From Chrysoporthe austroafricana (Eukaryota; Ascomycota; Sordariomycetes; Diaporthales; Cryphonectriaceae), in contig JYIP02000004.1 of the NCBI GenBank assembly GCA_001051155.2, positions 1,241,576 to 1,305,575 of the forward strand: 64,000 nucleotides of DNA. The letters run 5' to 3'. Positions 23,031 through 34,238 of this stretch are shown here, piece after piece (position 1 is the stretch's first letter; each line of letters opens with the position of its first letter). Below the pieces are notes generated by a model, which was not told where the DNA came from, searched no databases, and saw only the letters and a program-made list of their open reading frames with translations. Position numbers and translations under genes: made by a program.

Positions 23031-24231
23031 TTACAGCTGCCACTCGTTAGTGCCTTGACGGAGACAATTGAGGGCAGGGCACGTCAAGACTCACCAGAAG
23101 CGGCTGATTGAGGTCGTAGTGACCACCGCAGCTGAGCTGTGGGATCTGAGCATAGTTGTTGAGCAGCCTTCCGCGCGTGGTCTGCAGAATCTGCTCAACC
23201 GTCAGCATCGACCGGGATCAATCACCAGCGCTCGAAATGAACATACCTGGACATAGCTCAGCTCCGGGTTCTCCTTCATTGTTCCGATGAAGGCCCATGA
23301 CATAGCGCCTGTGGCGGCCCCCGAGATGGTAGCATCTGCCGATGTCTGATCATCACGGCAGCCTGAGAACATCCACACGTCTTTGTTCTCCCTCTCCCAG
23401 TGCTCTTTGAAGTTCTCTGCCGTCAAGCCTTCCTCGTCAGCGTTGTGGCCTCTCGCGTGGTGGAGCCCGTTGAAGAAGTCAGTGGCACCGCCGAGGAGCA
23501 TCTTAGCATCGGACACCTTGTCCCTGCTCCAGCCCCCCTGGATCAGGTGTTCTGCGGCACGCACGAGCCCGACGCCCTTCTTGATCTGATCCATCAGGTT
23601 TATGTTGCCATCTTCGTCAGGTCGGAAGACGTATGGAAGTTCGCATGCGGAGCCTGAGTGGCAACAATCGAAGAGGATCGTGAGTCTCGCTTCGGGATTC
23701 ATGGGCGACACAATGGCTCGGTGAAGCTGACAGTGAAAAACAATGTTAGCGCTTGTATGTCGGGCCTACGGCTTTTCATGCGAATCTTCTTACCTGATCA
23801 CTTGTGATCTGGCCATTCTCCTGGAAGTCAACGGGGCAGATCGTGTCGTCGAAGCCCGAAGGACGGTCATCATCCATATCCTTGACCTGGCCTTCCTCTT
23901 GTCAGTTACATTCGGCCTATACTACCCTCTATCATGTTCCGAGAGCCGCACCTCCGTGTCCCGAATACGACAGCCAGAGTCGGTCTCCAGCTTCATTGTA
24001 CGAAGTCAGCCATCGAAAGGCCGCCATCAGGTTCTCCCCGTTCGGCCAGTACGGCGTGCCCTCGTTCTCTGGGTCGTCGGTCATGATCACCATGTCGTGG
24101 CTGCTGTCGGAAAAGCCACGCTCCGTCACGAGGAAGTCGCGCACGTTCATAGCGTCGTTGATGCAGCCATTGAGCTGATTCTGGGTACCGGTGTAATTGA
24201 TACCAATGATCAGAGCCTTCTTGCGTGGCAT
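23031..24231 (-). CDS. type I-like metacaspase without long prodomain
   Basis: Caspase-fold cysteine protease (C14) that cleaves after Arg/Lys. Fungal metacaspases act in stress-induced death and protein quality control. Exons: 24231-23952, 23891-23794, 23726-23247, 23190-23095 and 23036-23031, all in phase, giving 319 aa. The last intron (23094-23037, GTGAGT donor, CTAAC branch) leaves a two-codon final exon. Reading through instead would end at 23047 with about 14 different residues. The catalytic His is H92 in SYSGHGGQ and the catalytic Cys is C148 in DCCHSGS. The p10-like part has SGCRDDQTSADATI and GAMSWAF. The protein starts directly at the p20 fold (MPRKKALIIGINY), with no Q/N- or Pro-rich prodomain, unlike Mca1-type enzymes of 400 aa or more. 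Confidence 0.92.
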
Positions 24232-25086
24232 CGTGTTCTGTGCTCTGCACAGGTAATGAGCAGCCGGTTGGTCTTCGTTTCAGCGTGTAAACGGGGGTAA
24301 CAAGCTCTAGCAAGCTGCCAATAACCAAAATCAGTTCAAGAAAAGGGTCCAGTCGCAGTCTCAATGTCGAGAGCTCACATACAGAGAATTTCAAAGACTT
24401 CAAAGCTTGGAGCAGCCTGTGGATTTCATCCAACATGACCCTCGTCCCCGTGGGGCCAGATCTGGCCCCATGAGACCCTGACCGCCAGAAGCAGCCCTGG
24501 TGTGGAGCATGCTACAGTGGGCCGGCCCGCTGTAGTTACTATGTAGAATTCAAGCCCTGGCGCGGCAGCCCTTGACCATCTGCAGCAGAAGCTCAGCTCA
24601 TGAGATGTCATGTCACTTTGAGCGTTTCAGATCGTATCGGAACAATCAAACGTGAGGCCGAGAGGCCGAGCTTGATAGTCAGTCTCTATTGCCCAGCTGA
24701 CCAACTCTTAGTTTGAATACATTTTTCACTATGGCAAGAGGTGCTCTTGAATACTTTCGAGACTACATTGGGTACAGGAGCCTTGTCAGCTTCAGACCGA
24801 TCTACTGTGCACCCCACCACGACAGCTGAGACGGTGACCTTGAGTGGTGATTTCTCAAGAGAGCTTTTGTTGAGGCTTGAAATTTCTGGTGACTCATTTC
24901 TTGACCATCTTTGCGGCGTTATTTCCTCGAGATATGACGGCACGAAGTCCATTCGACGCGCCGTCGCTGCTTGACGAAACCCCAGTCATCAGGACCTGTG
25001 CAAGAAGAGATCACGCTTGAAAGTGTTGGCCCTTGCATTCAACATGGAACAGCCTCTCTTTGAAGACCACTCGTAGCGCGTAAAGT
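24232..25086. other. intergenic region
   Basis: Spacer between the metacaspase and SDR genes. No gene or distinctive repeat was recognised. Confidence 0.5.
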
Positions 25087-25902
25087 CTACTCAGGATATA
25101 CCATCTTCCTACTCACTCCACCATCTAACACGATCTCCGTCCCATTGACAAATCTCTCCCTCACGAGGAATTCGACCGCACCAAGCACATCCTCAACCTT
25201 TCCTACTCTCCCACTGAAATGCCACTCGTGGTCCTCGCCACTCAGCCCATCCTCCCAAGTCGTTCCCTTCTCGTCTGCTTCCCTGCATTCGTTGGCCACA
25301 TTGATCCACCCCGGTAGGATGGCATTCACCGTGATTCCCTCGCCTGCCAAACTCGACGCCATCGCGTGCGTGAGCCCGATGAGCCCCGCCTTGGTAGCCG
25401 CATACGCCTCGCTATGCGGCTCGCTCTGCCTCGCGCGCGTCGAGGACATGTGGATGATCGTCCCGCCGTCCCTCCCTGCCGCGCCCTTCCGAAGTAGAGG
25501 CACGCACGCCTGACCAAGTAGCATCGGGGCCGTCAGGTTCGTCTCCAGCGACGCGTTCCAGGCCTCGAGCGATAGGTCCTCAAACCTTGCGACAGCACCC
25601 AGCGTCCCCGTCAGCGCGGCGTTGTTGATGAGCACGTCGAGCCTGTTGTCGAAAAAAGTCGCGGCCTGCGAGACGGCGACCTTGATCTCGGACGGGCTGC
25701 GGAGGTTGGTGAGGGAGGGGTGGAAGGCATCCTTAGGGAAGGAAGGGGATAGGTGTGTGGATACGAGATGGTCCAGTTCCGCCTTGTTGTTGTCGATGAG
25801 GAAGACGCGGTGGCCCTTGGACAACAGAAGGCGTGTCAGGCCCCGACCGATGCCCCGGCCCGCGCCGGTGATGAGAAAATGGAGGGGTGTCGGTTGCGTC
25901 AT
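25087..25902 (-). CDS. classical short-chain dehydrogenase/reductase
   Basis: NAD(P)-dependent oxidoreductase of the classical SDR family, intronless, 271 aa from ATG at 25902 (the longer frame begins with GTG). The cofactor motif TGAGRGIG is at 12-19, with an acidic residue after beta-2 (LIDNN, D37) that favours NAD(H). The structural NNA is at 93-95. The catalytic Ser is in SS (153-154), with Tyr 167 and Lys 171 in YAATK. The C-terminal LDGGV is typical. Families with this make-up oxidise sugars, polyols or keto acids, and the substrate cannot be read from sequence. It lies 7 kb from the sugar-phosphate cluster, separated by unrelated genes, so membership is doubtful but worth testing. Confidence 0.9.
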   Translation of the reverse strand: MTQPTPLHFLITGAGRGIGRGLTRLLLSKGHRVFLIDNNKAELDHLVSTHLSPSFPKDAFHPSLTNLRSPSEIKVAVSQAATFFDNRLDVLINNAALTGTLGAVARFEDLSLEAWNASLETNLTAPMLLGQACVPLLRKGAAGRDGGTIIHMSSTRARQSEPHSEAYAATKAGLIGLTHAMASSLAGEGITVNAILPGWINVANECREADEKGTTWEDGLSGEDHEWHFSGRVGKVEDVLGAVEFLVRERFVNGTEIVLDGGVSRKMVYPE

Positions 25903-26786
25903 GGTTTCGGTCTGCACAGAAGGTTCGAGAGTCGAGCATGGCTCATGGTTCTCTCGGCGTCCCTTTGAGGTTCCAGGTGGGCTTAAGACATTTGAACCGT
26001 ACGCTAAAACTTACCTACGCACCCACCGTCGGTGGTCTCCAACAAGAGCTCATCCCTGCACTGAGATCGCCTGTTCTGTTACATAATTACTGCAACCCCG
26101 TCAAATATGCGCCATCTAGAGGTAGAAAGGAAGAGCTAAAGAAAAAAAAAAGAAAAGAAATAAATAAACCCGCGGGCATAAAATGTGATGTATGCCCGAT
26201 TACCCAAAATCTAGCTTCTGCATATTTCTCTACTAGGTCAATGCAAGTTGACTTGGCAGCAGTTTGACGATGGATGATTCAAGTATTCAAGTTGCTTGCC
26301 TCTAATTAATTCTTCTTCTGAGTTCCCTTCTCTCCGGCTTGATCCGGCCTCATCTCATGAAGTATTTTCTCTTACAATTTTCACAGATCTCACTGGAACA
26401 GAGTCTGAAAGATTCGAGGTGGGCTCGGCTTGTGCCGCTCAGATGCATGATTAATATCGAGAATTCCGAATGCAGACATACTTTGGAGCGACTCTAGGAG
26501 AGATGGGAGTTCTTTAAGGCTATTATTTATGAAGTGTAGGCACCCTCACCGTGAGGAAGATCCAAGGGCCGTATATTCACTTTGGGTCAGTCTCATCTAA
26601 GTTCTTCTCTAGGTACCTAGGTATTGATATCGCAGTTTAAAATGGTGGGGGGCTACCCTAAGCTGGCTAAGAATGATCCGTGGTCTGTATATCGCTGTGG
26701 AGGTCGACATCGCACAATCTATGTCGTGTTATCATCGCTTCAGTGCAGAAATGAGGGCGTGAATCGCTCCGCTATTGTTCATCGTC
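25903..26786. other. intergenic region
   Basis: AT-rich spacer between two minus-strand genes. It contains an A-rich tract near 26140-26170 and the palindrome TACCTAGGTA at 26614-26623. No gene was recognised. Confidence 0.5.
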
Positions 26787-27509
26787 TCACCGGGCCATCA
26801 TCTTCTCTACCTTCTCCCGTGCCGTCTCCCACTCATCCCAGCTAAGACAGTAAAACCAGGAATCTCTCCACAGGTCATCAGGATCGCTCCCCGGTGGCAG
26901 CGGCTTCCCATTACCGACCTTGCCATCCGTCTTACCTTTCGAGAAGCAGTAATGGTACGGAATCAGGCCGACCTTGCGGTACCCCATGTTCTCCGCGAGC
27001 TTGGCGCTGGCAATATTCGCGGTACTCGTCATCCACTCGACCCGCACCAGGCCCAGCCCGCCCTCGTCCGGATGACCAAAGGCATGCCGCAGCAGCAGGC
27101 CGACCGCGTGAGTGGCGACGTGAGTGCGCTGGTACTTGGGCAGCACGACGATGCCCATCTCGGTGGTTCGGTGCGCTTTGGAGGTGTTCGTATACGTGAC
27201 GATGCCCGCGAACTCGCCATCCTCGTCCTCGGCCGAGGCTGGGCGGGTGGTATCGATGATGGCGAAGATGAAGTGGGCTGGGTTGGAGGGCGAAAAGAAC
27301 GAGCTGGAGTCGGAGAATTGGGACACCAAGGCGCTGACCGTCTCGAAGGGCCCGCTGAGCATGTGCGCGAATATCTCCGGGTGGTCCCGAAACGGATTGA
27401 CAAAGGCGGCGCTATGGAGGTCTTTATCGAAGGGGATGAGCTTGACCTGGTCGCTTGAGATGGGTGTCTCGATGGGGAAGTAGAAGGTAGGTGTATCGGC
27501 TACGTCCAT
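26787..27509 (-). CDS. GNAT-family N-acetyltransferase (RimJ/RimL-like)
   Basis: Acetyl-CoA-dependent acetyltransferase, intronless, 240 aa from ATG 27509 (the frame extends upstream only from a TTG). The central GNAT fold shows the beta-4 strand EMGIVVLPKYQRTHVATHAVGLLL. This corresponds to motif A, with a Q-R-x-x-x-A-T acetyl-CoA-binding loop related to the R/Q-x-x-G-x-G/A consensus. Then comes motif B (STANIASAKLAENMGYRKVGLIP), the RimJ/RimL-type N-x-x-S-x-x-x-x-E-x-x-G-F signature. The C-terminal 45 residues (WFYCLSWDEWETAREKVEKMM) are typical of fungal members. The substrate is unknown, a small molecule or a protein N-terminus. Confidence 0.88.
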   Translation of the reverse strand: MDVADTPTFYFPIETPISSDQVKLIPFDKDLHSAAFVNPFRDHPEIFAHMLSGPFETVSALVSQFSDSSSFFSPSNPAHFIFAIIDTTRPASAEDEDGEFAGIVTYTNTSKAHRTTEMGIVVLPKYQRTHVATHAVGLLLRHAFGHPDEGGLGLVRVEWMTSTANIASAKLAENMGYRKVGLIPYHYCFSKGKTDGKVGNGKPLPPGSDPDDLWRDSWFYCLSWDEWETAREKVEKMMAR

Positions 27510-29133
27510 GGTGATGGAGGTTGCCGGATGGTCTGTCGATAATTCGTCGTTCAAGATAATGCTTTGAGGGAGTTGGTAGCCGTTGGGTGATCTTTGCGGT
27601 TGTACGGTGTCCGAGAACCAACTTTTCCTTTATACGACGATGTAAGGAGGGGTAGACAATGATATACGAAGACTGAGTGGGGAAGTGTAAGATGTTCTAA
27701 ATTCATCTGGGTGAGGAGTTGCCTCGGAGATTTGAATATGAGTCAGCTGTGCATACTTTAGTTCATCCGGGCGCCATGAAAAGCATACTATGACCGACGT
27801 CTAACGTGCGCGGACGCGCATTAACAGGGAGGGAGAGTCTATTTACAGGAGACATACTGCTGTACAGGCAAACGTGGAAGGTAGAGATATTCTCTTAGCC
27901 AAAGAGCGCCATGCCAAATGAGTGAACATTTTTCGTATGTTGTTGTCTTCTTGCATCTTGTATGACCATTTTCAACACGAGGATTATTCACTCCTCTTGA
28001 AAGATTCTGCCGGATGATATTTCTACTATAATAAGCTTTTCCTCGTTTCTTTATCCTTTTCAATTCTGGCCTTCCCCCGCCCCCAATTTTTCTAAGTTTG
28101 AGCGCAAACGTGGACATAAACGCTCAAAGGACGAGTAAAGCTGGTCACTGGTTTCGATGCCAGGCGTTTGTTATCCCAAAATGATAGATCCGCTCCATAT
28201 GTATGTCAAATATTTGGCACAAGGGACCAGTGGGGTTGCGGTATCTGTAGGCCACCTGCAACGAGCCCTCGCATTAACTACCAACATACATTGCTTCACG
28301 TGCCTAGGGACGGCCTGAATTTTTCGGTTAAGATATTCATGCCCGTCTTCTATGACAATGCCACTACTATGATTATCATCCCGAAATTATTTCCACGACC
28401 GAGTCCAAACTACTGGATGATCGCGAACGAAAAATACAGAACCAACTTTGAGGCGCGAGCCTCTGACAAACATTGGAGGCTATAATGTCGGAAGCCGAAA
28501 TACGGCTAGTTGGATGGTCCTCGCCAGCCTTTGAGAGGGGATCGGACTAGGACGGACCGGACTGCGTGGAAGTGAATATAAAGGAGTTCTGCTGAATTCG
28601 AAGCTCTGATCAGCTTCTAAAGGCTCTCAAGATCAATAATGTGGATCCTCTTCACCCATTTCTGAGGTTACGATGAAAATGGCATGTGATCGTAACGTCC
28701 AGTGTTCTGTTTCAGCGAGCTGAAAGTGGCCAGTGTCAACTTCTCTGTCTTACGGCTGCAGGAAGCAGCTCAACGATCAGAGGATGCAGCTCTACGGCCA
28801 TGAGGCTGCATGCGGAAGTCAGAAATTTTCAAGGTGGCTGACTCGCTATTCCAAGAGCATCTGTACAAATACCCCAGAAGCTATGCTCACCAGCCATCTC
28901 TTGATATCTCCTGCTTGTGAGACACCTAGGCGTCTAGCTCCCAGTCTAGTCCCCAAAACAGCACAGTTTAGCCTGTTCGGCCGGAAAGAGGTGCCAACTT
29001 GGCAGATAGCTCTCGGAATCATGATCCTCAATTAAATAGCTTGCCCTACTATAGAAGACCCTTCGAAACTCCACCAACACCGCGACCTCCTGAATCCCCA
29101 TTTCAGCTCCAAGTTGAATCGACAACCACTACA
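27510..29133. other. intergenic region
   Basis: Divergent spacer of 1.6 kb between the acetyltransferase and the PLAC8 gene. I recognised no coding sequence or repeat. Confidence 0.5.
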
Positions 29134-29855
29134 ATGGCGAACCAGGGTCCTTACCAACAGCCTTACCAGGTGCCCTTACAAGCACCGTACCAAGATCCTC
29201 ACCACCGGGCCAGCTCACCGCCGCCGCCGGCTCATGGCCCAATCGACCAGCGCTACGCTGACGTCGATGGCGGCATTTCAGGCCCCTCGGGGCAGCTCTC
29301 GCACACTGGCCCACCGGCCTACCCGTCGAAATGGAACGCTCCGTACTGCAGTTTCTGCTCGCCCGTGGATCTATGTCTCAAGACGTGCTGTTGCCCGTGT
29401 CTGACATTCGGCAAGACGCATCATCGGCTCCGAAGGGATGGCAATATGGAAGATTATGAAACATGTAATACTGCTGTATGTTTCAACTGCTGTCGTGCAA
29501 CTGCTTGGGTATTGAAGTCGGTACACATATACGAGAGAGAAGATGCTGATCGTGCTGGTGTATGATGTAGTGTTTCCTCTACTGCGGAGCAGGTTGCTTC
29601 GGCGTCCATTGGATTCCTATCATGATGCAACGGTCCGACGTACGGAGCAAGTACAACGTCAGCGGAAATTGCTTTGGGGATCTCTGCTCGGCGTGCTGCT
29701 GCCCGCTTTGTGACTTGGTGCAGCAGGACAAGGAAGCTGAGTATCGCGAGTCTCTGAACAGTCGTCAAGTCCAGCCCATCACCCAGCAGTACCAGTCTCA
29801 GGGCATGATGACGCATCCGACTCCTGTATATTCGCCCCCTGGAGAGCAGAAATGA
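29134..29855 (+). CDS. PLAC8-family Cys-rich protein
   Basis: Two exons, 29134-29475 and 29571-29855, with a 95-nt intron (GTATGT donor) in phase 0, encode 208 aa. The first 65 residues are Pro/Gln/Tyr-rich and disordered. The PLAC8 domain follows: CSFCSPVDLCLKTCCCPCLTFGKTHHR, then across the intron CFLYCGAGCFGVHWIP, a possible membrane-embedded segment, and CSACCCPLCDLVQQDKEAE near the end. The CCxPC/CCCPLC clusters are the family hallmark. Fungal and plant relatives (cadmium-resistance and cell-number-regulator type) sit in the plasma membrane and affect metal flux or cell size. Which applies here is unknown. ATG 29134 fits the family start. An upstream frame beginning at 28999 lacks conservation value. 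Confidence 0.9.
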
Positions 29856-30256
29856 AAGAGGCAAGAGGGAACAGCCACCATCGGAGCTAGGATGTTGGAT
29901 GCCTTGCATCCTTCAACCGTGGGCAAGTTGGCTCGGGATGCCAGCTATGAACTCGTGGGCGGGAGAAACCAAATGAGAAATGTCATTAGAGACCACAAGG
30001 CTTTCTTTTGGACCCAACAGTTCATCGTCAGTGCTCTCTTTGATCATCAGACCGGCCTAGCCGATTGTCAGATCCAAGATCAAGATAGCGCGGATGTTTA
30101 GACGTCAAGTCAAAACTCTCACGGCGCTTCTCGTCCCGACTGTTTAGCTTTCATCATCCGATAGAGCTGTGTCGCCTCACATGGAAAAGTCACCATCCGA
30201 AAGAGGGAGTAAAATAGCCAGCGTGAACTTGCCAAGCCTTGCAGCTCCCGTAGCAT
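29856..30256. other. convergent 3' spacer
   Basis: A 400-bp spacer between the 3' ends of the PLAC8 and RIO1 genes. No separate gene is seen. Confidence 0.55.
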
Positions 30257-31861
30257 CTATTTCTTCTTTCTAGATGTTGAAACGACCATTTTCTTCTTGA
30301 GATGCTTGGGCATCTTCTCTTTTCTCTTCTCGCGCTTTGCTTCCTTAACTGCCTGTTTGTGTTGCTATACGTGATGTCAGTGATCGCTCTTGGGTATGAA
30401 CTAGGGTCGGGCCAGTGAATGCATTACCTTCTTCTCGTCCTTATCTTGGAATCGCTTCCCACGCGGTCTGTCACCAGTCTCGGCAGTTTCACTGCCGTCA
30501 TCGCTAAGTGCGGCTCCGTCGTCAGACTCATCACCTGTGGCGTCGCTACTGTCATCCCCTTCAGTTCCAGCCTCCCCATCCTCAGGAAGGACGAGCTGAT
30601 CGGCAAGTAGATTCCGGTAGACGAGCGAGTCACCCTGGCCCGCACCGATTTTCTGACCATCCACCTCGATGTCGTAAACCTGCTCCAGAGTCTGAGGGAT
30701 GTACTGGTTTCGGAAGACCTCGTTGTCGACCTCAACATCTGCTTGCGCTTGCTCGTCATCACCAGCGACTACTCTGACCTCGTAGAGACGTTCGATACTC
30801 TTCTTCATGTCTATCTCCTCCACCGGTCCCTCTGGCGCAGTAATAAAGTTGAATGTGGCCCGGTCTGCGAGAGTATCGACGCCCTGGCGCCTGAAGAAGT
30901 CACCCACGTTCTTGATGTCCATACGCAGGAATTCGAGGGATCGAGGGTGGTCATGCTCCACGCTTTGTGACACGTCGATGATGTATAATCTGTGACCATG
31001 ATAGAGAATATTGTACTCGCTCAAGTCCGCGTGCACCAGCTTGCAGACCTGATACAACCGCCTCATGACGCCGAGCAGCTGGATGTAGAGGTCCCTCCAT
31101 TCCTCATCACCGCTAATGCCGGCATCACGTAATCTTGGGTACGCCCAGCCTTTCTTGTCACCCAAAAAGCTCATGACCATGACATGGAGTTTCAGTGCGA
31201 CGGGCTCAGGACACGGGATGCCGGCAGCGTGTATCCGCCTCAGATTCCTGAACTCCTTTTCCGCCCACAGCTTGACCATCTTCCTGTTATTCCCCTTGTC
31301 GGCTCCACTCTTGAAACGGTGCTCGCCGGTGATGTATCTCTCGCGATCCTTGAACACCAGGATTGCCGTCTTGTAGACCTTGATCGCCCTCTGGACCGGC
31401 TCGCTCCAATCGTCGGGATGCAGCACGGCTCCGTACACATTTGCCTCCTTTCCGGTGCTGATGGCTCCATGTATCTCGGTGGCCACGCCGCGGTTGATCA
31501 TCTGCAGCAGGATCATGCGGGTGCGTTGGTCCAGGACCAGCTCGGAGGTGGCCCGGTCCGCCTTGTCCTTGTCGCGATCCTGCGATTGCTTGACATCATC
31601 GAGCCGAATCTTGGCGGCGTGCCTAGAGAGGGCGGAAATCTGGTCATCTACACTTGCGCGGGTGTTGGCTGCAGGTTTGGCGCCGGCTGGGCCGCTGGTG
31701 ATCTGGCGGTTGTAGGATGGGCCGTCCACGTCCTGGCCATCGAGGTCGAAGTCGTCGTCGTCGAAAATGTCGTCGAGCTCATCTTCCTCCTTGACTTCGA
31801 TCGCTGGAGAATCGACATGTTGTGGCTCCTTGGGAGCTTCTGATGCCGGTTCTGAAGCCAT
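30257..31861 (-). CDS. RIO1: RIO1 atypical protein kinase/ATPase
   Basis: Cytoplasmic kinase/ATPase needed for the last steps of 40S ribosomal subunit maturation (20S pre-rRNA processing). Two exons, 31861-30428 and 30364-30257, with a 63-nt intron, give 513 aa. The N-terminus is very acidic (EEDELDDIFDDDDFDLDG). The RIO domain has STGKEANVY (135-143), the ATP Lys K161 in AIKVYK, the catalytic loop HADLSEYN (277-284, D279) and the metal Asp in IIDVSQSVEHDHP (D296). A second acidic stretch is followed by a Lys/Arg-rich tail supplied by the small last exon (KREKRKEKMPKHLKKK, ending RKKK). That basic tail is usual for Rio1 and helps bind pre-40S particles. Identity is certain. Confidence 0.97.
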
Positions 31862-33203
31862 TTTGAGATCTAGTGTGTGGATGGAATGAATCTGGGAGGG
31901 AAATTCAAGTTGCCTCTGTAAATCCTCTGCGTCACAACTTAGCCCGAACTTTTTTTGGCGGGGTGCCTCTGCCTTATCTTATCGTTAGGACAGGGGCACG
32001 AGGGGCACACGGGGGGCAAGGAGTCCCTGTAATGACGGATCCTTGTCAGTGTGTCAACGTCCAATTCTAAACGCTCAAGTCACCATCCTCACGGCTCTCT
32101 CGTAACAATTCAGAACTACATACAAGAATCACTTCATCGGCATATGTACATTCATGTTGAAAGCTGACTATACCCATAGTCTGTCCCCCTATAGAGCTTG
32201 GTGATGTCTTCAAATGCACACCGTCAGTTTGGCTATGATACGGAGAGCTGATTCGCAGCTGCGTCGAAACTCTCGATGTTGACATGTTTGATGATGGGCG
32301 GGTGCACATATCGCCTGTTTAACAGCGAGCGCTCTGAGGCTGCCCATTGTTTCCATGCTCCGTGAGGGCAGGGTCTTCTGGTGCCTTATATTGACAATCT
32401 TGTCAGAGCAGCGGTGCTCGATGCCACGAGCCATATTGTCGATATTACGGCTATATCAAGACCAGCACGTTGTTCATATAAGCGATTGGAGGCCGTCAGG
32501 GTAGATGATTTGTGCTAAATTGCCGGAATACGGATCACTTAAGTTATCTAGTAGTTATTCAATGCGCCAACAAGTATATATGCCCCCCGCCCCAGCCCGC
32601 CGGGGAATGATCAGCCACCAAGCATAATGGCTGCCCGTCCTTCAAGTATAGGCAGGCCTGATTGACTGTGACTGACTGTGGGAGTGGAGACTTCCCAAAA
32701 TCCACGATTCAGAAGATGATATCATCGGTTACAGCCCTCTTACATTGCGTGAGGGCGGCTTGCTATTGGCTCGGACAAGTGATGAGAGCACCCGACCAGA
32801 GTTGATCTGCAAGAGACACAGCATGCGCAAAAGTCTCGTTGCCGTTCCCGCAGTGGTCAGAATTTCCGCAACAGACCACGAATGGTTGGGCGTTGGTGAT
32901 AAGATCGGGATGAGTGTAAGAAGTGGCGGGCATTGTGATTTGAGTGGGTAGTACGCCTCATCTGCCTAACATTGCGCTGATTATACATCACCTAGAAAAT
33001 GAGTGCCAACTACAGTTAATAGTACTTCCGTCCTGCAGTTCGTCGAGAGGACCTTGCTGGGGAAGAACATCACGCAAAATTATGACGATCTCAGCTAATA
33101 CAGGGGTGCAATGTCCTCGGCATATCCTTGGGCAACGGCTGTGCCATGAGCAAATCGGCCCAGAAATGGTTAGCATTCCGGATTTTTGCAGTCCCTCTCA
33201 GTG
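31862..33203. other. intergenic region left of the sugar-phosphate cluster
   Basis: The first few hundred bases are the RIO1 promoter. The remainder is AT-rich with no recognisable gene. Confidence 0.5.
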
Positions 33204-34238
33204 TTAAACTACGCCTTCAATGGAGTCAATATACTCCTTGACTAAATCCTCCACCTTCGTATCTCTCACCAACCCCAACCTGTCCGGCGTACTGGGGTCA
33301 AAATCCTCAGGCCAGCTCCTCAAGATTCTCTCGAACTCAGGATTTGTCTCCTCCTTCAACAGCTTCAACTTATCCTCGCCCCCAAACTTGACCAACGCAT
33401 CCATCATCTCCTGTATCGTAGCTGCCACGCCAGGGAACATAATATGTCTTTGGTGCTTGGGAAGCGCATTACTCTTCATGTTCAACACCCGCACCAAGTT
33501 CTCGATCGTGCTGCTCGGCGAGCACACGTACGTGCGGTACGACCGGTCGGTCAGCGGGATCACGCACTCCTCTCCCTTCATCGGCTCGCGGATCATGCCC
33601 GACAGGAACGACGGCGCTGCGTTGCTCGGCGCCCCCGGCCGTACGACCACGGTGGGGAAGCGCACGGTGAAGGCGTCGATGAAGCCCTTGCGGTGCATAT
33701 CATTAATGATGATCTCTGTCGAGAATTTGTGCGCGCCATAGGTCCCCTCGGGCGTTGGCGTGGTGGCGTCGGTTATCACCTTGGGCAGCGGCTGGCCATA
33801 GACGGCCTGTGAGCTAGAGTAGACGACGCGGACGCCCGGGTTACTCTGGCGCAGGGCGAGGAGCAGGTTGCGCACGCTCTCGACGTTCACTTTCATTGAC
33901 TAGATCTCGGGTTAGCCCTTATGTAGTGACCCGTAGGGCCCGCCTGTGCTGCTCACCAGGTCAAAGTTCGCCTCTGAGCCCGCCGACATGATGCCGTGGA
34001 AGATGAAGATGGCATGTAGTGGCTGCGCAGCCTCGATCAACGTCTTGACGAAAGCCTGGTCGCAGATGTCGCCTTTCAAGCACTTTGCGTTCTCCGGATG
34101 CGCCACGCCCTCGGGCACCTTGGGCTGGACAAGATCCGTCATCACAACGTTGTAGCTGTCGTTCAGGAGCCGCTTCGCCAGCATGGGGCCGATCATGCCA
34201 CCAGCCCCGGTGATGATGATGTTCTTTGAGCCCGACAT
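33204..34238 (-). CDS. NAD-dependent epimerase/dehydrogenase (D-erythronate dehydrogenase-like)
   Basis: Extended SDR. The closest known type by overall features is DenD, which oxidises D-erythronate at C2 in bacterial acid-sugar catabolism. Two exons, 34238-33957 and 33899-33204, with a 57-nt intron (GTGAGC donor, GCTAAC branch), give 325 aa. The Rossmann motif TGAGGMIG is at 10-17, with an Asp after beta-2 (MTDLV) that suits NAD. The catalytic Ser cluster is YSSSQAVYG (121-128), and YGAHK has Y148 and K152. The C-terminal half (FPGVAATIQEMMDAL, RILRSWPEDFD) resembles the substrate-binding domain of this group. It is the leftmost gene of the cluster. Gne-like epimerase activity is the main alternative, and I cannot tell them apart from sequence alone. 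Confidence 0.85.
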
